A model generated the notes under the pieces. The model made no database searches. It had not been told where the DNA came from and saw only the letters and a list, made by a program, of their open reading frames with translations. Below, piece after piece: positions 8,226-16,749 of a stretch of 30,689 bases of DNA; within the stretch, counting starts at the first letter, position 1, and each line of letters starts with the position of its first letter. The stretch is from NCBI GenBank assembly GCA_005800965.1, contig SYEA01000047.1:1-30689 (forward strand), given 5' to 3'. Source of the DNA: Actinomycetota bacterium. Its GTDB lineage: Bacteria > Actinomycetota > Acidimicrobiia > Acidimicrobiales > Ilumatobacteraceae. The position numbers were made by a program, and so were the translations under genes.

Positions 8226-9737
8226 TCATAACTGGGCCGATGCGGTCATGAGTATGAGCGGCGCTGCCCCATCAATCGGCTGCTTGGGGCCGCGATCGAT
8301 TCGGCGCTGCACCACGATGGGTTCATTGGAGGTCACCGACACCGCGGTCGACGCAGTCTCGGGCCCAAGCAACACGCTCGCACTGGCACCAGGCTCAAGT
8401 AGCACCTCTTCATATCCAGTGATGGAGAGGTCTCCGGCTGGGCCGAGATATGACACGCGAAATGTTGCCGGCAACGAACCAGGATTGAACACTCGCAAGG
8501 CGTCTGCGACTCCGATGGCTGCACCAGAGGTTGCGACCCAAGCCCGTGACGCGCTTGATGTACCAAGAAGGACGGTGCTGGCTGTCGACTTGTTTTGCTG
8601 GCGCGTGGTGACACGCTCAATCACCACAGACTCAGCAGAGTTGGCATCCGAACCGGAACCCGCACTTGCACTCTGGTCGACGGATGACGTTGCCGAAATT
8701 ATTGCTGAGTAACGGCCGTCAGGTAGCGCACTCAAACCAGATGGGGCGAACTTGGTAACCCGACGACCTGGTGCCGTTACGGTCACTGGATCAATGGCCG
8801 CCCCTTGGTCGTCGGCGAAAATAAACGTCAATTGCTGATCGGTTGCCGAGGGGTTGTAGATCACGAACTCTTCGTTCACGTTCGCTGCTTTCTCGCCGTC
8901 GGCAAAGAACCATCGATTGCTCGTGGCCGACGCCGCCAGCGACATGGTGTAGCCGAGGCGCCCGCGACCGAGATAGTGCTGCGAGCGCCCGACAACTACC
9001 CGACCCACGGTGGCGCGCACCGCCACTGCAGCGATGACTTCGTTGCGGGCGTCTAGGCCAGCCACATCGAACACCCGCACCGATTCCGGCGGAACGACCA
9101 CGCCTTTGAGCGACTGTGGGTTTCGCTCGCCAATCGCAGTCACGAAAGACACATCAAGAATGGCGGAGTCAAGCGATGGATTGGTCACCACGATCTGATC
9201 AACGCTGTCGGCTCCGGTAAAACCGTCAGCCAAGAACCATGTGCCCGACGGCGTTGAAGCACAAGTAGCCACGGCATTGCCGGCCCTGTGCAGTGTCTGC
9301 TGCTCGACGACGAGGGCTGCACCCTGGGATTCCACCAGCGCCGATACAAAACCAGATTTCACTCCAGCCAATGCGTCAACTTCGAGCGTTGAACGTGCCG
9401 GCACCGCAAAACGTTGTTGGCGCGCCACACCATCCACCAAGAACCGTGTGATCGTGCCACCAACTGGGACTTCGGCAAAATTGGAAATCACGAATAGACC
9501 ACTGACCTGATCATCATTGCCGATGACACCCGGACAAAACCAGGTGGAGGCCTTGGCGTTGCGACGAAACTCGGGTGATGTAGCGCCGCTTGATGCGGTC
9601 AGCAAGGAAGTATCTACCGTGCGGCGCTCCAGCGCCACCAGACCACCGACAGTGCCCAGAGCAATCACCAACACGACGAGTTGACGGGTGCGGCCCGCTG
9701 CGCGACGGGCCAACATCGCACTCCGACGCTGTACCAC
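8226..9737 (-). CDS. DUF5719 family anchored extracytoplasmic protein
   Basis: This 503-residue protein has a basic N-terminus, one membrane helix at about 19-37, and then a long beta-rich extracytoplasmic region with repeated WFCPG/WFLADG/WFFADG-type blocks followed by IVVTNPS/FVIYNPS segments, i.e. a repeated beta-sandwich pattern. This is the architecture of actinobacterial DUF5719 proteins, which commonly lie next to a large GT2 membrane glycosyltransferase, as here. Function is unknown; a structural or accessory role in envelope glycan assembly is plausible. The GTG start (9737-9735) shares one base with the TAG stop of the GT2 gene, indicating translational coupling; ATG at 9716 (residue 8) is an alternative. 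A Ser-rich stretch near residues 350-370 (SSVDQSASAGSGSDANS) looks like a flexible linker. Confidence 0.8.
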   Translation of the reverse strand: MVQRRSAMLARRAAGRTRQLVVLVIALGTVGGLVALERRTVDTSLLTASSGATSPEFRRNAKASTWFCPGVIGNDDQVSGLFVISNFAEVPVGGTITRFLVDGVARQQRFAVPARSTLEVDALAGVKSGFVSALVESQGAALVVEQQTLHRAGNAVATCASTPSGTWFLADGFTGADSVDQIVVTNPSLDSAILDVSFVTAIGERNPQSLKGVVVPPESVRVFDVAGLDARNEVIAAVAVRATVGRVVVGRSQHYLGRGRLGYTMSLAASATSNRWFFADGEKAANVNEEFVIYNPSATDQQLTFIFADDQGAAIDPVTVTAPGRRVTKFAPSGLSALPDGRYSAIISATSSVDQSASAGSGSDANSAESVVIERVTTRQQNKSTASTVLLGTSSASRAWVATSGAAIGVADALRVFNPGSLPATFRVSYLGPAGDLSITGYEEVLLEPGASASVLLGPETASTAVSVTSNEPIVVQRRIDRGPKQPIDGAAPLILMTASAQL

Positions 9738-12700
9738 TAAACCACCACCTTGCGCTCGTCATCACTACGCAACGACACTTCGACAACTTCGCGGGCTGCA
9801 CGCACACGACCCCGGAAACGGCTCGGATTGAACGCGACCGCCAAGACAACACACCACAACACCAACTGCAACACGATCAATGCTCGTATCGCCACAGATG
9901 CCCGCAAACGAATCTCGCCAACACCAGCCACCGGCGCATCAAACGCAGTTGTCGCCCCGAATGCCACCCGCGGCGCCACGCGGGCACCATCAACAGTCAT
10001 CGTCCAGCGAGACGTAAATGGCACGGCCAAATGCACCGTGCCAGGCAATGACTCTCCCCGCATCCGCTGATCGGGTGCAAATGACGTCGCGAAATTGCCC
10101 TGCTCGCGCGGTGACTCGGCCAGCAAATTGGCTTCTAAAGCCTGCTTGCTGGCAACTGCTGCACGTTCATCCAACACACTGGCGGTGGGTAGCGCAGCCA
10201 TATTTTCAAAAATGACAAGGTCGGCCGCGCTGTACACGCGGCGCAAATCCAACTGGTCCGACAAGCGTGCCACTACTACGCCACCGACACTGCCGACGGT
10301 TGGCTCTCGCCGAGCATGGAGCGTGTCGTCACGCAACGGCACAACGATGAATCGCACGGCCAGCGGTGCCATGAGTCGACCGGCACGCAAAGACTCCCCT
10401 GTTAGCAACACATCCACGGCTCGAACGAGCGCATCAGACATTTGCGTTGGCGTTGATGGCAAAAGGTCGACACCGGTTGCCCCGCCGTCACGCACTACGC
10501 CAAACGCGGTGCGACCATCACGAGCGGCGACTGCTGCGACTGGCAGCAGCCGCGTGTCGCCGATGTACATCGTCGCATAGTCGCCGTCAGCATCGTCTGG
10601 TAACTGTGTGACGAGTTGGCTCAACGTTGCATTGGGTTGCATCCAGCGACCATCGGCAACCACCACCGCACTCGGCACTGCTGCGGCAATCATCGCCGTC
10701 ACCGAGACCGTGGCGAGCAATTGCTGCCATGTAAAGGTGCTACCACGACCCTCGACAAACATTGCAAATGCGGCCGTTGCCGACATGCTTACGCCGAGCG
10801 CCGTCAGGCTTGCCAACACGAGCGGCTCCGGAAGTGCCAGATCCACCAAGTCGTGCTCGGTAGCCATCCGCAGCGCAATAGAAACAACCACCAGCAGAAA
10901 TGAGCGGGTGATCCAACTGGCTTGCGAACCGCGCTTGACAAAGAGCATCAGGACCACCGGCACATATCCAGCAACGAGCAACGCCCGCCACACCACATTG
11001 TCGACGCCAAGCGACAACACATCCACTAGTGACGCCATGGTGGCTGGGTTCTCTACACCGACGAATGCCGACCACCAATCCCCGGCAACGAATCGCAGCG
11101 ACCAAGGCGCGTGCAACACCACGACGGCCACCACAGCAACACCAAGCGAGGCAACGAGCCACGCCGATGCGCGCCATGGTGTGGGTGTCAACGGTGCAGC
11201 AATAAGCAATACCGCCATGAGGGCCACCACCATCGGCAACACCACAGGGCTGAACGTGAATGCCACGGCCACCACCAACAACAGCGATGCAACAAGTTGT
11301 GAACGACGACCACCAGTAGGACGCACCGAAGTTTCTCGCAACTTGTTTGCTTCGTCGCGGGCCAAGCCGGCGATTCGCCGCGCAAAATCCAAAATCCACG
11401 GCGCCACTGCCCACAAGATGATCGCATCGCGTCGACCGTCGCGGGCAGCCAGGATGCCAACGGGAAACGCTGCATAGGTGATGGCGCCAAACATCCGCAC
11501 TCGTGCCGTGCCCAACACACCACTCAACCGCCACGCACCAATCGGCCCGACGACAAGTGCCCCCACCACGAGCAGCGTCAACAACCCCGCCCACGAGCCC
11601 AACCACAGCACGCCAGCTGCCGACATCACACCCAAGTACGTTGGCGCCGCACTCGGGGCGCCAAACCAACCAGGTGCCCAGCCCACAACATATGCCCGCA
11701 CCAAATCAACAACGCCCGACTGTTCACCTGCCAGTGGAACGAACTGCCCGATGTTGCCCACCCCGTTGACCATCAACCCACGGCTGCCAACAAGCACCAT
11801 CAGTACAGCAGCAAGACCCACAAGTGTCACCACGCGCGAGGGCGGTGCAACCGAGCCCCCGATTGTCGGAACTTCTGACGTGTTCTGTTCGCGTAACGCG
11901 CGACGGTGACGGGCGTAGACGGCGAGTCGGGCGCTGGCGCGCAGCTGCAGCGAGCTCACTTCGCTGCCTGGCACACGACGCAACGGTCGTAACGCGCGAC
12001 GTCGGGCAACAATCATCGGTGCGTCGATTGCCAACGCGAGGACTGCGCGCAAACTAGCCAAGCCGCGCTGTTGCTCACCGTTCAGTAACCCCAGAACGGT
12101 GTCAACAATGGACTGCACCAACAGGCGCACGACAACGAGCGGCAACTGCGACAACGGCGCACACGCCACGACGGTGCGCACGCGATTGCGCTCGGCGCGC
12201 GCATCGGCCCCGATGAGCATGGCTCGCGTAGCGAACGCGCCGCGATGGCGCACCACTGCAGCAGGATTCACCATCACTCGTGCCCCGAGCATGTGTAGAC
12301 GCCAACACACGTCCCGTTCCTCGCCAAGAAATGGAATCTGCGCGGCGAAACCACCGACCTCGCGAAAGATGTCGTTGCGCACCAACATGCAAGCCGAAGG
12401 CAAGGCGAACGTATCGCGCACGGCGTCGTGTTGTTGCTGGTCGCGTTCGCCAGGGTCCACCACGTCGACGAGCCGTCCGGTGCGATCGGCATCTAGCCCG
12501 ACGTGTTGCAGCACGCTTGGCGTGTCCCACTCCACCAATTTCGGGCCGACCATTGCCGCGTTCGACCGAAATGCCTCGGCCACCAGTTGCGACACCACAT
12601 CTGGCTGCAACGCCACATCGTCGTGCAAAAACAGCAAAAAACCGTCATGGCCATCCACCACGGCCATCACCTGATTGGCCACTGGACCGAAACCCGGGTT

Positions 12701-12916
12701 GCCCTCCACAATGCGCACCAAGGCCGCGGGCACCGCCACCTGAATCGCATCGGCAACGGGGGCTGGTGTGGTGCTGGTGAGCAGGGCCACCAGGCGCAGA
12801 TCGGGGTAATCCTGAGCAGCGAGGCTGGCGAGGGTTTCAGTGAACCACTCACCTGGCTCGTGGACCACCATGACCGCCACCACAGGTGGGGCGGCATGGG
12901 ATGGGCGCTGCGTCAT
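9737..12916 (-). CDS. GT2 glycosyltransferase fused to a multi-pass membrane domain
   Basis: From the chosen ATG the protein has 1059 residues. Residues 10-230 form a GT2 (GT-A fold) domain: VVAVMVVHEPGEW at the first strand, GNPGFG at 72-77, the DxD-equivalent LHDD at 97-100, and an EERD acidic motif at 199-202 before WRLHMLGARV. After about residue 300 there are a dozen or so hydrophobic segments and a large extracytoplasmic part (about 690-1000), then a last helix and a charged tail ending SLRSDDERKVVV. Such GT2-membrane fusions with a following DUF5719 gene are widespread in Actinobacteria and presumably act in envelope polysaccharide synthesis; acceptor and sugar are not known. The frame stays open to a TTG at 12997, with an ATG at 12976; ATG 12916 best fits the GT2 fold, but start confidence is low. 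Confidence 0.88.
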   Translation of the reverse strand: MTQRPSHAAPPVVAVMVVHEPGEWFTETLASLAAQDYPDLRLVALLTSTTPAPVADAIQVAVPAALVRIVEGNPGFGPVANQVMAVVDGHDGFLLFLHDDVALQPDVVSQLVAEAFRSNAAMVGPKLVEWDTPSVLQHVGLDADRTGRLVDVVDPGERDQQQHDAVRDTFALPSACMLVRNDIFREVGGFAAQIPFLGEERDVCWRLHMLGARVMVNPAAVVRHRGAFATRAMLIGADARAERNRVRTVVACAPLSQLPLVVVRLLVQSIVDTVLGLLNGEQQRGLASLRAVLALAIDAPMIVARRRALRPLRRVPGSEVSSLQLRASARLAVYARHRRALREQNTSEVPTIGGSVAPPSRVVTLVGLAAVLMVLVGSRGLMVNGVGNIGQFVPLAGEQSGVVDLVRAYVVGWAPGWFGAPSAAPTYLGVMSAAGVLWLGSWAGLLTLLVVGALVVGPIGAWRLSGVLGTARVRMFGAITYAAFPVGILAARDGRRDAIILWAVAPWILDFARRIAGLARDEANKLRETSVRPTGGRRSQLVASLLLVVAVAFTFSPVVLPMVVALMAVLLIAAPLTPTPWRASAWLVASLGVAVVAVVVLHAPWSLRFVAGDWWSAFVGVENPATMASLVDVLSLGVDNVVWRALLVAGYVPVVLMLFVKRGSQASWITRSFLLVVVSIALRMATEHDLVDLALPEPLVLASLTALGVSMSATAAFAMFVEGRGSTFTWQQLLATVSVTAMIAAAVPSAVVVADGRWMQPNATLSQLVTQLPDDADGDYATMYIGDTRLLPVAAVAARDGRTAFGVVRDGGATGVDLLPSTPTQMSDALVRAVDVLLTGESLRAGRLMAPLAVRFIVVPLRDDTLHARREPTVGSVGGVVVARLSDQLDLRRVYSAADLVIFENMAALPTASVLDERAAVASKQALEANLLAESPREQGNFATSFAPDQRMRGESLPGTVHLAVPFTSRWTMTVDGARVAPRVAFGATTAFDAPVAGVGEIRLRASVAIRALIVLQLVLWCVVLAVAFNPSRFRGRVRAAREVVEVSLRSDDERKVVV

Positions 12917-12991
12917 GGGGACCGCCAGGGCATCGTCACGACCTTCCAACCTACCGATGACCGATGCCACATACATTCGTATGCGCTGTGC

Positions 12992-13020
12992 TTGCAAAAG
13001 TTAGCACCCATGGTTAGCGT
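12992..13020 (+). promoter_or_regulatory. putative promoter for the small Ala-rich protein
   Basis: TTGCAA (12992-12997) and TAGCGT (13015-13020) are separated by 17 nt, giving a leader of about 38 nt. GTTAGC occurs twice (13000-13005, 13013-13018). A small GGGTC-ACAA-GACCC hairpin (13028-13041) lies in the leader. The -10 is weak (3/6). Confidence 0.3.
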
Positions 13021-13052
13021 GCGAGGTGGGTCACAAGACCCCTAACTCACAT

Positions 13053-13058
13053 AAGGAG
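13053..13058 (+). promoter_or_regulatory. strong Shine-Dalgarno (AAGGAG)
   Basis: AAGGAG with a 6-nt spacer fixes the ATG at 13065 as the start. It is the best ribosome binding site I found in the window, where most genes have weak or no Shine-Dalgarno. Confidence 0.85.
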
Positions 13059-13064
13059 CCACCC

Positions 13065-13394
13065 ATGCCCGCATTGAACATCTCAAATCCACTGAAAGCA
13101 CTCGACCTCACTTCGGTTGACGTTCGCAAAGCAGTCGCCCCCGCGGCCAAAGTTGCACGTGACGCTGCATACGTCGCCGTTGGTGTTGGTGTCATCGCCA
13201 CGCAGCGTGTTGCTGCGCGCCGCTTTGATGCCCAACAGCGCATCGGTCAGTTGCGCAATCGCATCAACGAAGTCGCACCTCGCGTGCGCACTGAGGCACA
13301 AGAGACCGCTCAACGAGTGCTCGACGAAGCCGGCGACAAAGTGCGCAGCATCCTGGAGCGTCGCAAGAACGTCTCCACATCAGATATTGCGTAA
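13065..13394 (+). CDS. small alanine-rich helical protein, unknown function
   Basis: This 109-residue protein is not assigned to a family. Residues 1-30 contain short turns (NISNPLKALDLTSVDV), 33-47 form a mildly hydrophobic Ala/Val/Gly helix (DAAYVAVGVGVIATQ), and 48-100 form a highly charged amphipathic helix with regular Arg/Glu/Gln spacing (AARRFDAQQRI, RVRTEAQETAQRVLDEAG), likely a coiled coil. That pattern resembles phasin-like or heparin-binding-type surface helical proteins, but this is only a resemblance. The strong AAGGAG site, its own promoter-like sequence and a hairpin 17 bp after the stop suggest a highly expressed single-gene transcript. It is divergent from the GT2 gene. Confidence 0.8.
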   Translation: MPALNISNPLKALDLTSVDVRKAVAPAAKVARDAAYVAVGVGVIATQRVAARRFDAQQRIGQLRNRINEVAPRVRTEAQETAQRVLDEAGDKVRSILERRKNVSTSDIA

Positions 13395-13411
13395 TCTGCT
13401 CTGCATTTCTT

Positions 13412-13442
13412 AGCGAGCCGAGGTGAGTAGCCTCGGCTCGCT
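13412..13442 (+). terminator. perfect 12-bp hairpin terminator
   Basis: AGCGAGCCGAGG (13412-13423) pairs perfectly with CCTCGGCTCGCT (13431-13442) across a 7-nt loop. The T tract is offset (TTCATGTTTTT). It ends the small-protein transcript but reaches to 2 bases before the ATG at 13445, so it could also dampen flippase expression. Confidence 0.75.
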
Positions 13443-13444
13443 TC

Positions 13445-14770
13445 ATGTTTTTGCACAGATCATCCACTGACGGCGCTGGGGCGAGCCCGCTGTCGCCGCC
13501 AGCGACTCAAGGAATGCGATCGGCATTGCCGTCGGGCAGCTTCACCATCGGCTCGGGCCTCTTGGTGGGTGGCATTTCCATTTATGTGTTTTTCCGACTG
13601 GGTCAAGAAGCACTGGGCCAAGATGGCTTCAAACCCATCGTGTCGCTGTGGTTTGTGATGTTTGCACTCGTGCCCGGATTCTTTTTGCCACTCGAACAAG
13701 AAGTGAGCCGCTCTGTCGCCCACCGTCGCGCACTGGGTGACGGTGTGCGTCCGGTGGTGCGCATGGTGGCCCCCGTGGCGGCAGCAATCACCGTGCTGCT
13801 TGTGGTAGCCGTAGCACTGACCCGCACCCGACTGACTAACGATTTGTTCGAAGGGTCAGCGGTGGTGACATTGGCACTCGTGATTGCGCTGGTGGGGTAT
13901 GCGCCGTTCCATATCGCACGCGGAATTTGCTCGGGGCTCGGACACTTTCGCATCTACAGCCTCATGATCGCCCTCGATGGAGTGCTCCGAGTGATTGCCT
14001 GCGCGGTTTTCTTGCTCGCCGGGCTCGATCGCGTCGGGCCATACGCGTTGATGGTGGCGGTGGTGCCGCTGGTGATTGCCGTCGGCGCATTCGGGTCGGG
14101 GCGACTACGTACTTCACCAGGAACACCGGCATCATGGGGTGAACTTGCTCCGAATCTCGGTTGGCTACTCCTTGGCACCCTGTGTTCTGGGGCGCTCATC
14201 AACGCCGGGCCGCTCACCGTTGACTTGCTCGGTGAAGGCACCGCCCCTGAAGTAGTCACACGCTTTGGCAATGCCGTGCTCCTGGCGCGAATCCCTCTGT
14301 TTTTGTTCCAAGCAGTCAACGCCGCGATGCTCCCCCGTTTGACCCAGCTCGTCACACTTGGCAATACCACCGAGTTTCGCGCCGTGTTGCGACGACTGTT
14401 CATCTTGGTGGGTGGCGTGGGGGTCATCGGAGTGGTTGGCGCATTTATCGCTGGCCCGTGGGTGCTGGATTTGGTGTACGACGGTGGCATCGACCGACGC
14501 ACCATCACGCTCCTGGCGTTTGCCAGCGCGGTGTACATGTTGGCGCAGGCGTGCGCGCAGTCGGTGTTGTCGATGTCAGGGCATGTTTTTGTGGCAGTTG
14601 GCTGGGTGACGAGCTTTGCCAGCTTCGTTGCCACAGCAGCCTGGTCGAGTGATGATCTATTCCTGCGAGTCGAACTGGCACTGATTACCAGCGCGGTAGT
14701 CGCACTGGTGATTTTTGTGTTCGGCCTACGCCTCTATTTTGCGCGTTTGGTCTCTAGGTCAATGTCGTGA
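13445..14770 (+). CDS. polysaccharide flippase, MOP superfamily (Wzx-like)
   Basis: This 441-residue membrane protein has roughly 12 hydrophobic segments spaced like a MOP-superfamily oligosaccharide/lipid-linked sugar flippase, with Arg/Lys-rich loops between helix pairs (SRSVAHRRALGDG, RLTQLVTLGNTTEFRAVLRRL) and the internal pseudo-symmetry of two six-helix bundles. It would move undecaprenyl-linked glycan units across the membrane. Surrounding glycosyltransferases and nucleotide-sugar genes support this. Sequence conservation is too low to name Wzx specifically. The start is uncertain: ATG 13445 abuts the terminator hairpin and has no Shine-Dalgarno, while ATG 13514 follows AAGGA directly and still precedes the first helix. 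The last 37 bp overlap the convergent gmd gene. Confidence 0.82.
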   Translation: MFLHRSSTDGAGASPLSPPATQGMRSALPSGSFTIGSGLLVGGISIYVFFRLGQEALGQDGFKPIVSLWFVMFALVPGFFLPLEQEVSRSVAHRRALGDGVRPVVRMVAPVAAAITVLLVVAVALTRTRLTNDLFEGSAVVTLALVIALVGYAPFHIARGICSGLGHFRIYSLMIALDGVLRVIACAVFLLAGLDRVGPYALMVAVVPLVIAVGAFGSGRLRTSPGTPASWGELAPNLGWLLLGTLCSGALINAGPLTVDLLGEGTAPEVVTRFGNAVLLARIPLFLFQAVNAAMLPRLTQLVTLGNTTEFRAVLRRLFILVGGVGVIGVVGAFIAGPWVLDLVYDGGIDRRTITLLAFASAVYMLAQACAQSVLSMSGHVFVAVGWVTSFASFVATAAWSSDDLFLRVELALITSAVVALVIFVFGLRLYFARLVSRSMS

Positions 14771-15717
14771 CGAACCATCATCTCGACCAACGTCGGGAAG
14801 TCGACCTCGCGCTTCCAACCGAGTTTCTGCTCGGCTTTTGACGAATCCCCCACCAATAGATCCACTTCGGCTGGGCGGAAGTACTGCTTATCAATCCCGA
14901 CAAATTTACGCCAGTCGCCCAAACCTGCACACTCGAAGGCCAGTTGCAAGAACTCGGTGATCTCGTGGGTTTCCCCAGTGGCAATCACGAAATCTTCTGG
15001 CACGTCTTGTTGCAACATGAGCCACATTGCTTTTACGTAGTCACCGGCGTAACCCCAGTCGCGCTTGGCAGCCAGGTTGCCGAGCAGCAAATTGTCTTGC
15101 AAGCCAAGCTTGATGCGCGCCACCGAGTGGGTGATCTTGCGAGTAACGAACTCGTATCCACGGCGAGGGCCTTCGTGATTGAACAAGATTCCTGACGAAG
15201 CGTGCATGCCATACGACTCGCGATAGTTCACCGTCATGTGGTGGCCGAACACCTTGGCCACGCCATACGGCGAACGCGGATGAAACGCGGTCATCTCCGT
15301 TTGAGGAATCTCACGCACCTTGCCGTACATCTCTGATGACGACGCTTGATAGAAGCGAATCGGGTTGCCCTGGGCACCACCAACTAGTCGGATGGCCTCG
15401 AGCATGCGCAACACACCGAGCCCGGTGACGTTGGAGGTGAGCTCAGCCTGATTGAACGACATCGCCACGAATGAAATTGCACCTAGGTTGTAGATCTCGT
15501 CGGGTTCAACGGTGCGCAGGGCGGCGACCAAACTAGAAAAATCGGTGAGATCGCCGTTGACGAGTTGCACATACGGAAACTCGGCCAGGAGTGCTTCAAC
15601 CTTGGGGTTGTTTTGGCCTTTGATGAGCCCGAATACGTCGTACCCCTTGCCGTGCAAAAATTCGGCTAGGTGTTGGCCGTCTTGGCCAGTGATACCGGTG
15701 ATGAGGGCGCGTGGCAC
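14734..15717 (-). CDS. gmd: GDP-mannose 4,6-dehydratase
   Basis: This 327-residue short-chain dehydrogenase/reductase converts GDP-D-mannose to GDP-4-keto-6-deoxy-mannose, the first step to GDP-L-fucose or GDP-rhamnose. The nucleotide-binding motif GITGQDG is at 8-14. The Ser/Glu catalytic pair lies in SSSEMYG (126-132), and the active pair Tyr151/Lys155 in YGVAKVFGHH. LFNHEGPRRGYEFVTRKI and RDWGYAGDYVKAMWLMLQ are characteristic of Gmd rather than other epimerases. It is slightly shorter than the E. coli enzyme (about 370 residues). The GTG start (15717-15715) is fixed by an in-frame TGA directly before it, and TAGCCT lies 7 nt upstream. It is divergent from cofD across only 30 bp. The partner Fcl is encoded 7 kb away at 22665. 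Confidence 0.96.
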   Translation of the reverse strand: MPRALITGITGQDGQHLAEFLHGKGYDVFGLIKGQNNPKVEALLAEFPYVQLVNGDLTDFSSLVAALRTVEPDEIYNLGAISFVAMSFNQAELTSNVTGLGVLRMLEAIRLVGGAQGNPIRFYQASSSEMYGKVREIPQTEMTAFHPRSPYGVAKVFGHHMTVNYRESYGMHASSGILFNHEGPRRGYEFVTRKITHSVARIKLGLQDNLLLGNLAAKRDWGYAGDYVKAMWLMLQQDVPEDFVIATGETHEITEFLQLAFECAGLGDWRKFVGIDKQYFRPAEVDLLVGDSSKAEQKLGWKREVDFPTLVEMMVRHDIDLETKRAK

Positions 15718-15724
15718 TCAGGTA

Positions 15725-15730
15725 AGGCTA
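15725..15730 (-). promoter_or_regulatory. -10 element (TAGCCT), leaderless start of gmd
   Basis: TAGCCT fits TANNNT and lies 7 nt before the gmd GTG. Only 4 bp separate it from the opposite-facing cofD -10 element. Confidence 0.4.
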
Positions 15731-15734
15731 CTCA

Positions 15735-15740
15735 TACGCT
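15735..15740 (+). promoter_or_regulatory. -10 element (TACGCT), leaderless start of cofD
   Basis: TACGCT fits TANNNT and lies 7 nt before the cofD ATG at 15748. Any -35 would lie within the start of the gmd gene. Confidence 0.4.
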
Positions 15741-15747
15741 CAAAGAC

Positions 15748-16749
15748 ATGTCCGCTGCGCGTGAAGTTGCAGTCATTGCCGGCGGCGTTGGTGCCGCCCG
15801 ATTTTTACGCGCGATGCGCCTCTCGGATACCAATCACGCAGTGACCGCACTCGTCAACACGGGTGATGACACCGTGGTGAACGGGCTGCACGTCTCACCC
15901 GATATCGACACGGTGATCTACACACTGGCCAATGCAATCGACCCCGAGCGAGGCTGGGGGTTGAGCGACGAAACCTGGGTCACGATGCAATCGCATGCTC
16001 GATACGTAGGGGTTCGACCCAGACGCTCAACGGCAGCCAACGACTGGTTCAACCTCGGCGATCGCGACATGGCGACTCATTTGTACCGCACCACGCGCTT
16101 GGCCGAAGGCGCCAGCCTCACCGAAGTGACGCGCGAGATTGCCCAGGCGTGGAACGTGCCGTACACGATTGTTCCGATGACCGACTCGCGAGTCGAGACC
16201 CGGGTGACTTTGGCCGATGATGCGATCTCACCCGACGGGCATCGTTACGAGCGAGGTGAAACGATTTCGTTCCAAGAATATTTCGTGCGACTACGCCATG
16301 CAGTCGCGGTGGCTGCGTTGCAGTTCGCTGGTGCCGCCGCCGCAACCCCCAACGGCCTTGACACGTTGGCTGCCGCCGACATCGTGGTGATTGCTCCGTC
16401 CAACCCACTGGTGTCAATCGGCCCAGTGCGGGCTATGCCGGGAGTAGACGCAACGCTCACAGCACGCCGCAACTCGGTGGTGGCGATCTCGCCGATCATC
16501 GGTGGTGCAGCATTGAAAGGCCCCGCCGACCGACTGCTGCGCGAATTCGGGCACGAATCCAGCGCGCTCGGCGTGGCGCGCATCTATGCCGATATCTGTG
16601 GGGTCTTCGTGATTGACGAAGTCGACGCACATTTATGCAGCGCCATCGAGCAACTCGGCATGCGTTGTATCGTCACAAGCACAGTCATGAAGACAGACAC
16701 CGTGGCCCGCGCACTCGCAGCAACCGTGATCGGAGCCGTGACACCATGA
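15748..16749 (+). CDS. cofD: F420 biosynthesis 2-phospho-L-lactate (or PEP) transferase
   Basis: CofD (FbiA in mycobacteria) transfers an activated phospholactyl or phosphoenolpyruvyl group from its guanosine carrier to Fo, making (dehydro)F420-0. The 333-residue protein shows the phosphate-binding GGVGAARF at 12-19, NTGDD at 37-41, SPDIDTVIYTL at 50-60 and the family signature NLGDRDMATH at 102-111, all typical of CofD. ATG 15748 puts the first beta strand (REVAVIAGG) directly at the N-terminus; upstream in-frame starts would extend into gmd. It overlaps cofE by 4 bp (ATGA at 16746-16749). In actinobacteria FbiA is thought to use enolpyruvyl-PP-guanosine, so dehydro-F420-0 is the likely product here (family knowledge). 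Confidence 0.95.
   Translation: MSAAREVAVIAGGVGAARFLRAMRLSDTNHAVTALVNTGDDTVVNGLHVSPDIDTVIYTLANAIDPERGWGLSDETWVTMQSHARYVGVRPRRSTAANDWFNLGDRDMATHLYRTTRLAEGASLTEVTREIAQAWNVPYTIVPMTDSRVETRVTLADDAISPDGHRYERGETISFQEYFVRLRHAVAVAALQFAGAAAATPNGLDTLAAADIVVIAPSNPLVSIGPVRAMPGVDATLTARRNSVVAISPIIGGAALKGPADRLLREFGHESSALGVARIYADICGVFVIDEVDAHLCSAIEQLGMRCIVTSTVMKTDTVARALAATVIGAVTP

Noticed and set aside
8865..8877. LexA-like GAAC...GTTC inside the DUF5719 gene
   Set aside because: Spacing is 5 nt, not 4, and it is far from any promoter.
10608..11477. 289-codon open frame on the plus strand opposite the GT2 fusion
   Set aside because: Composition is Thr/Asn/Ala/Ser repeats without domain, mirrored from hydrophobic codons of the membrane segments on the other strand.
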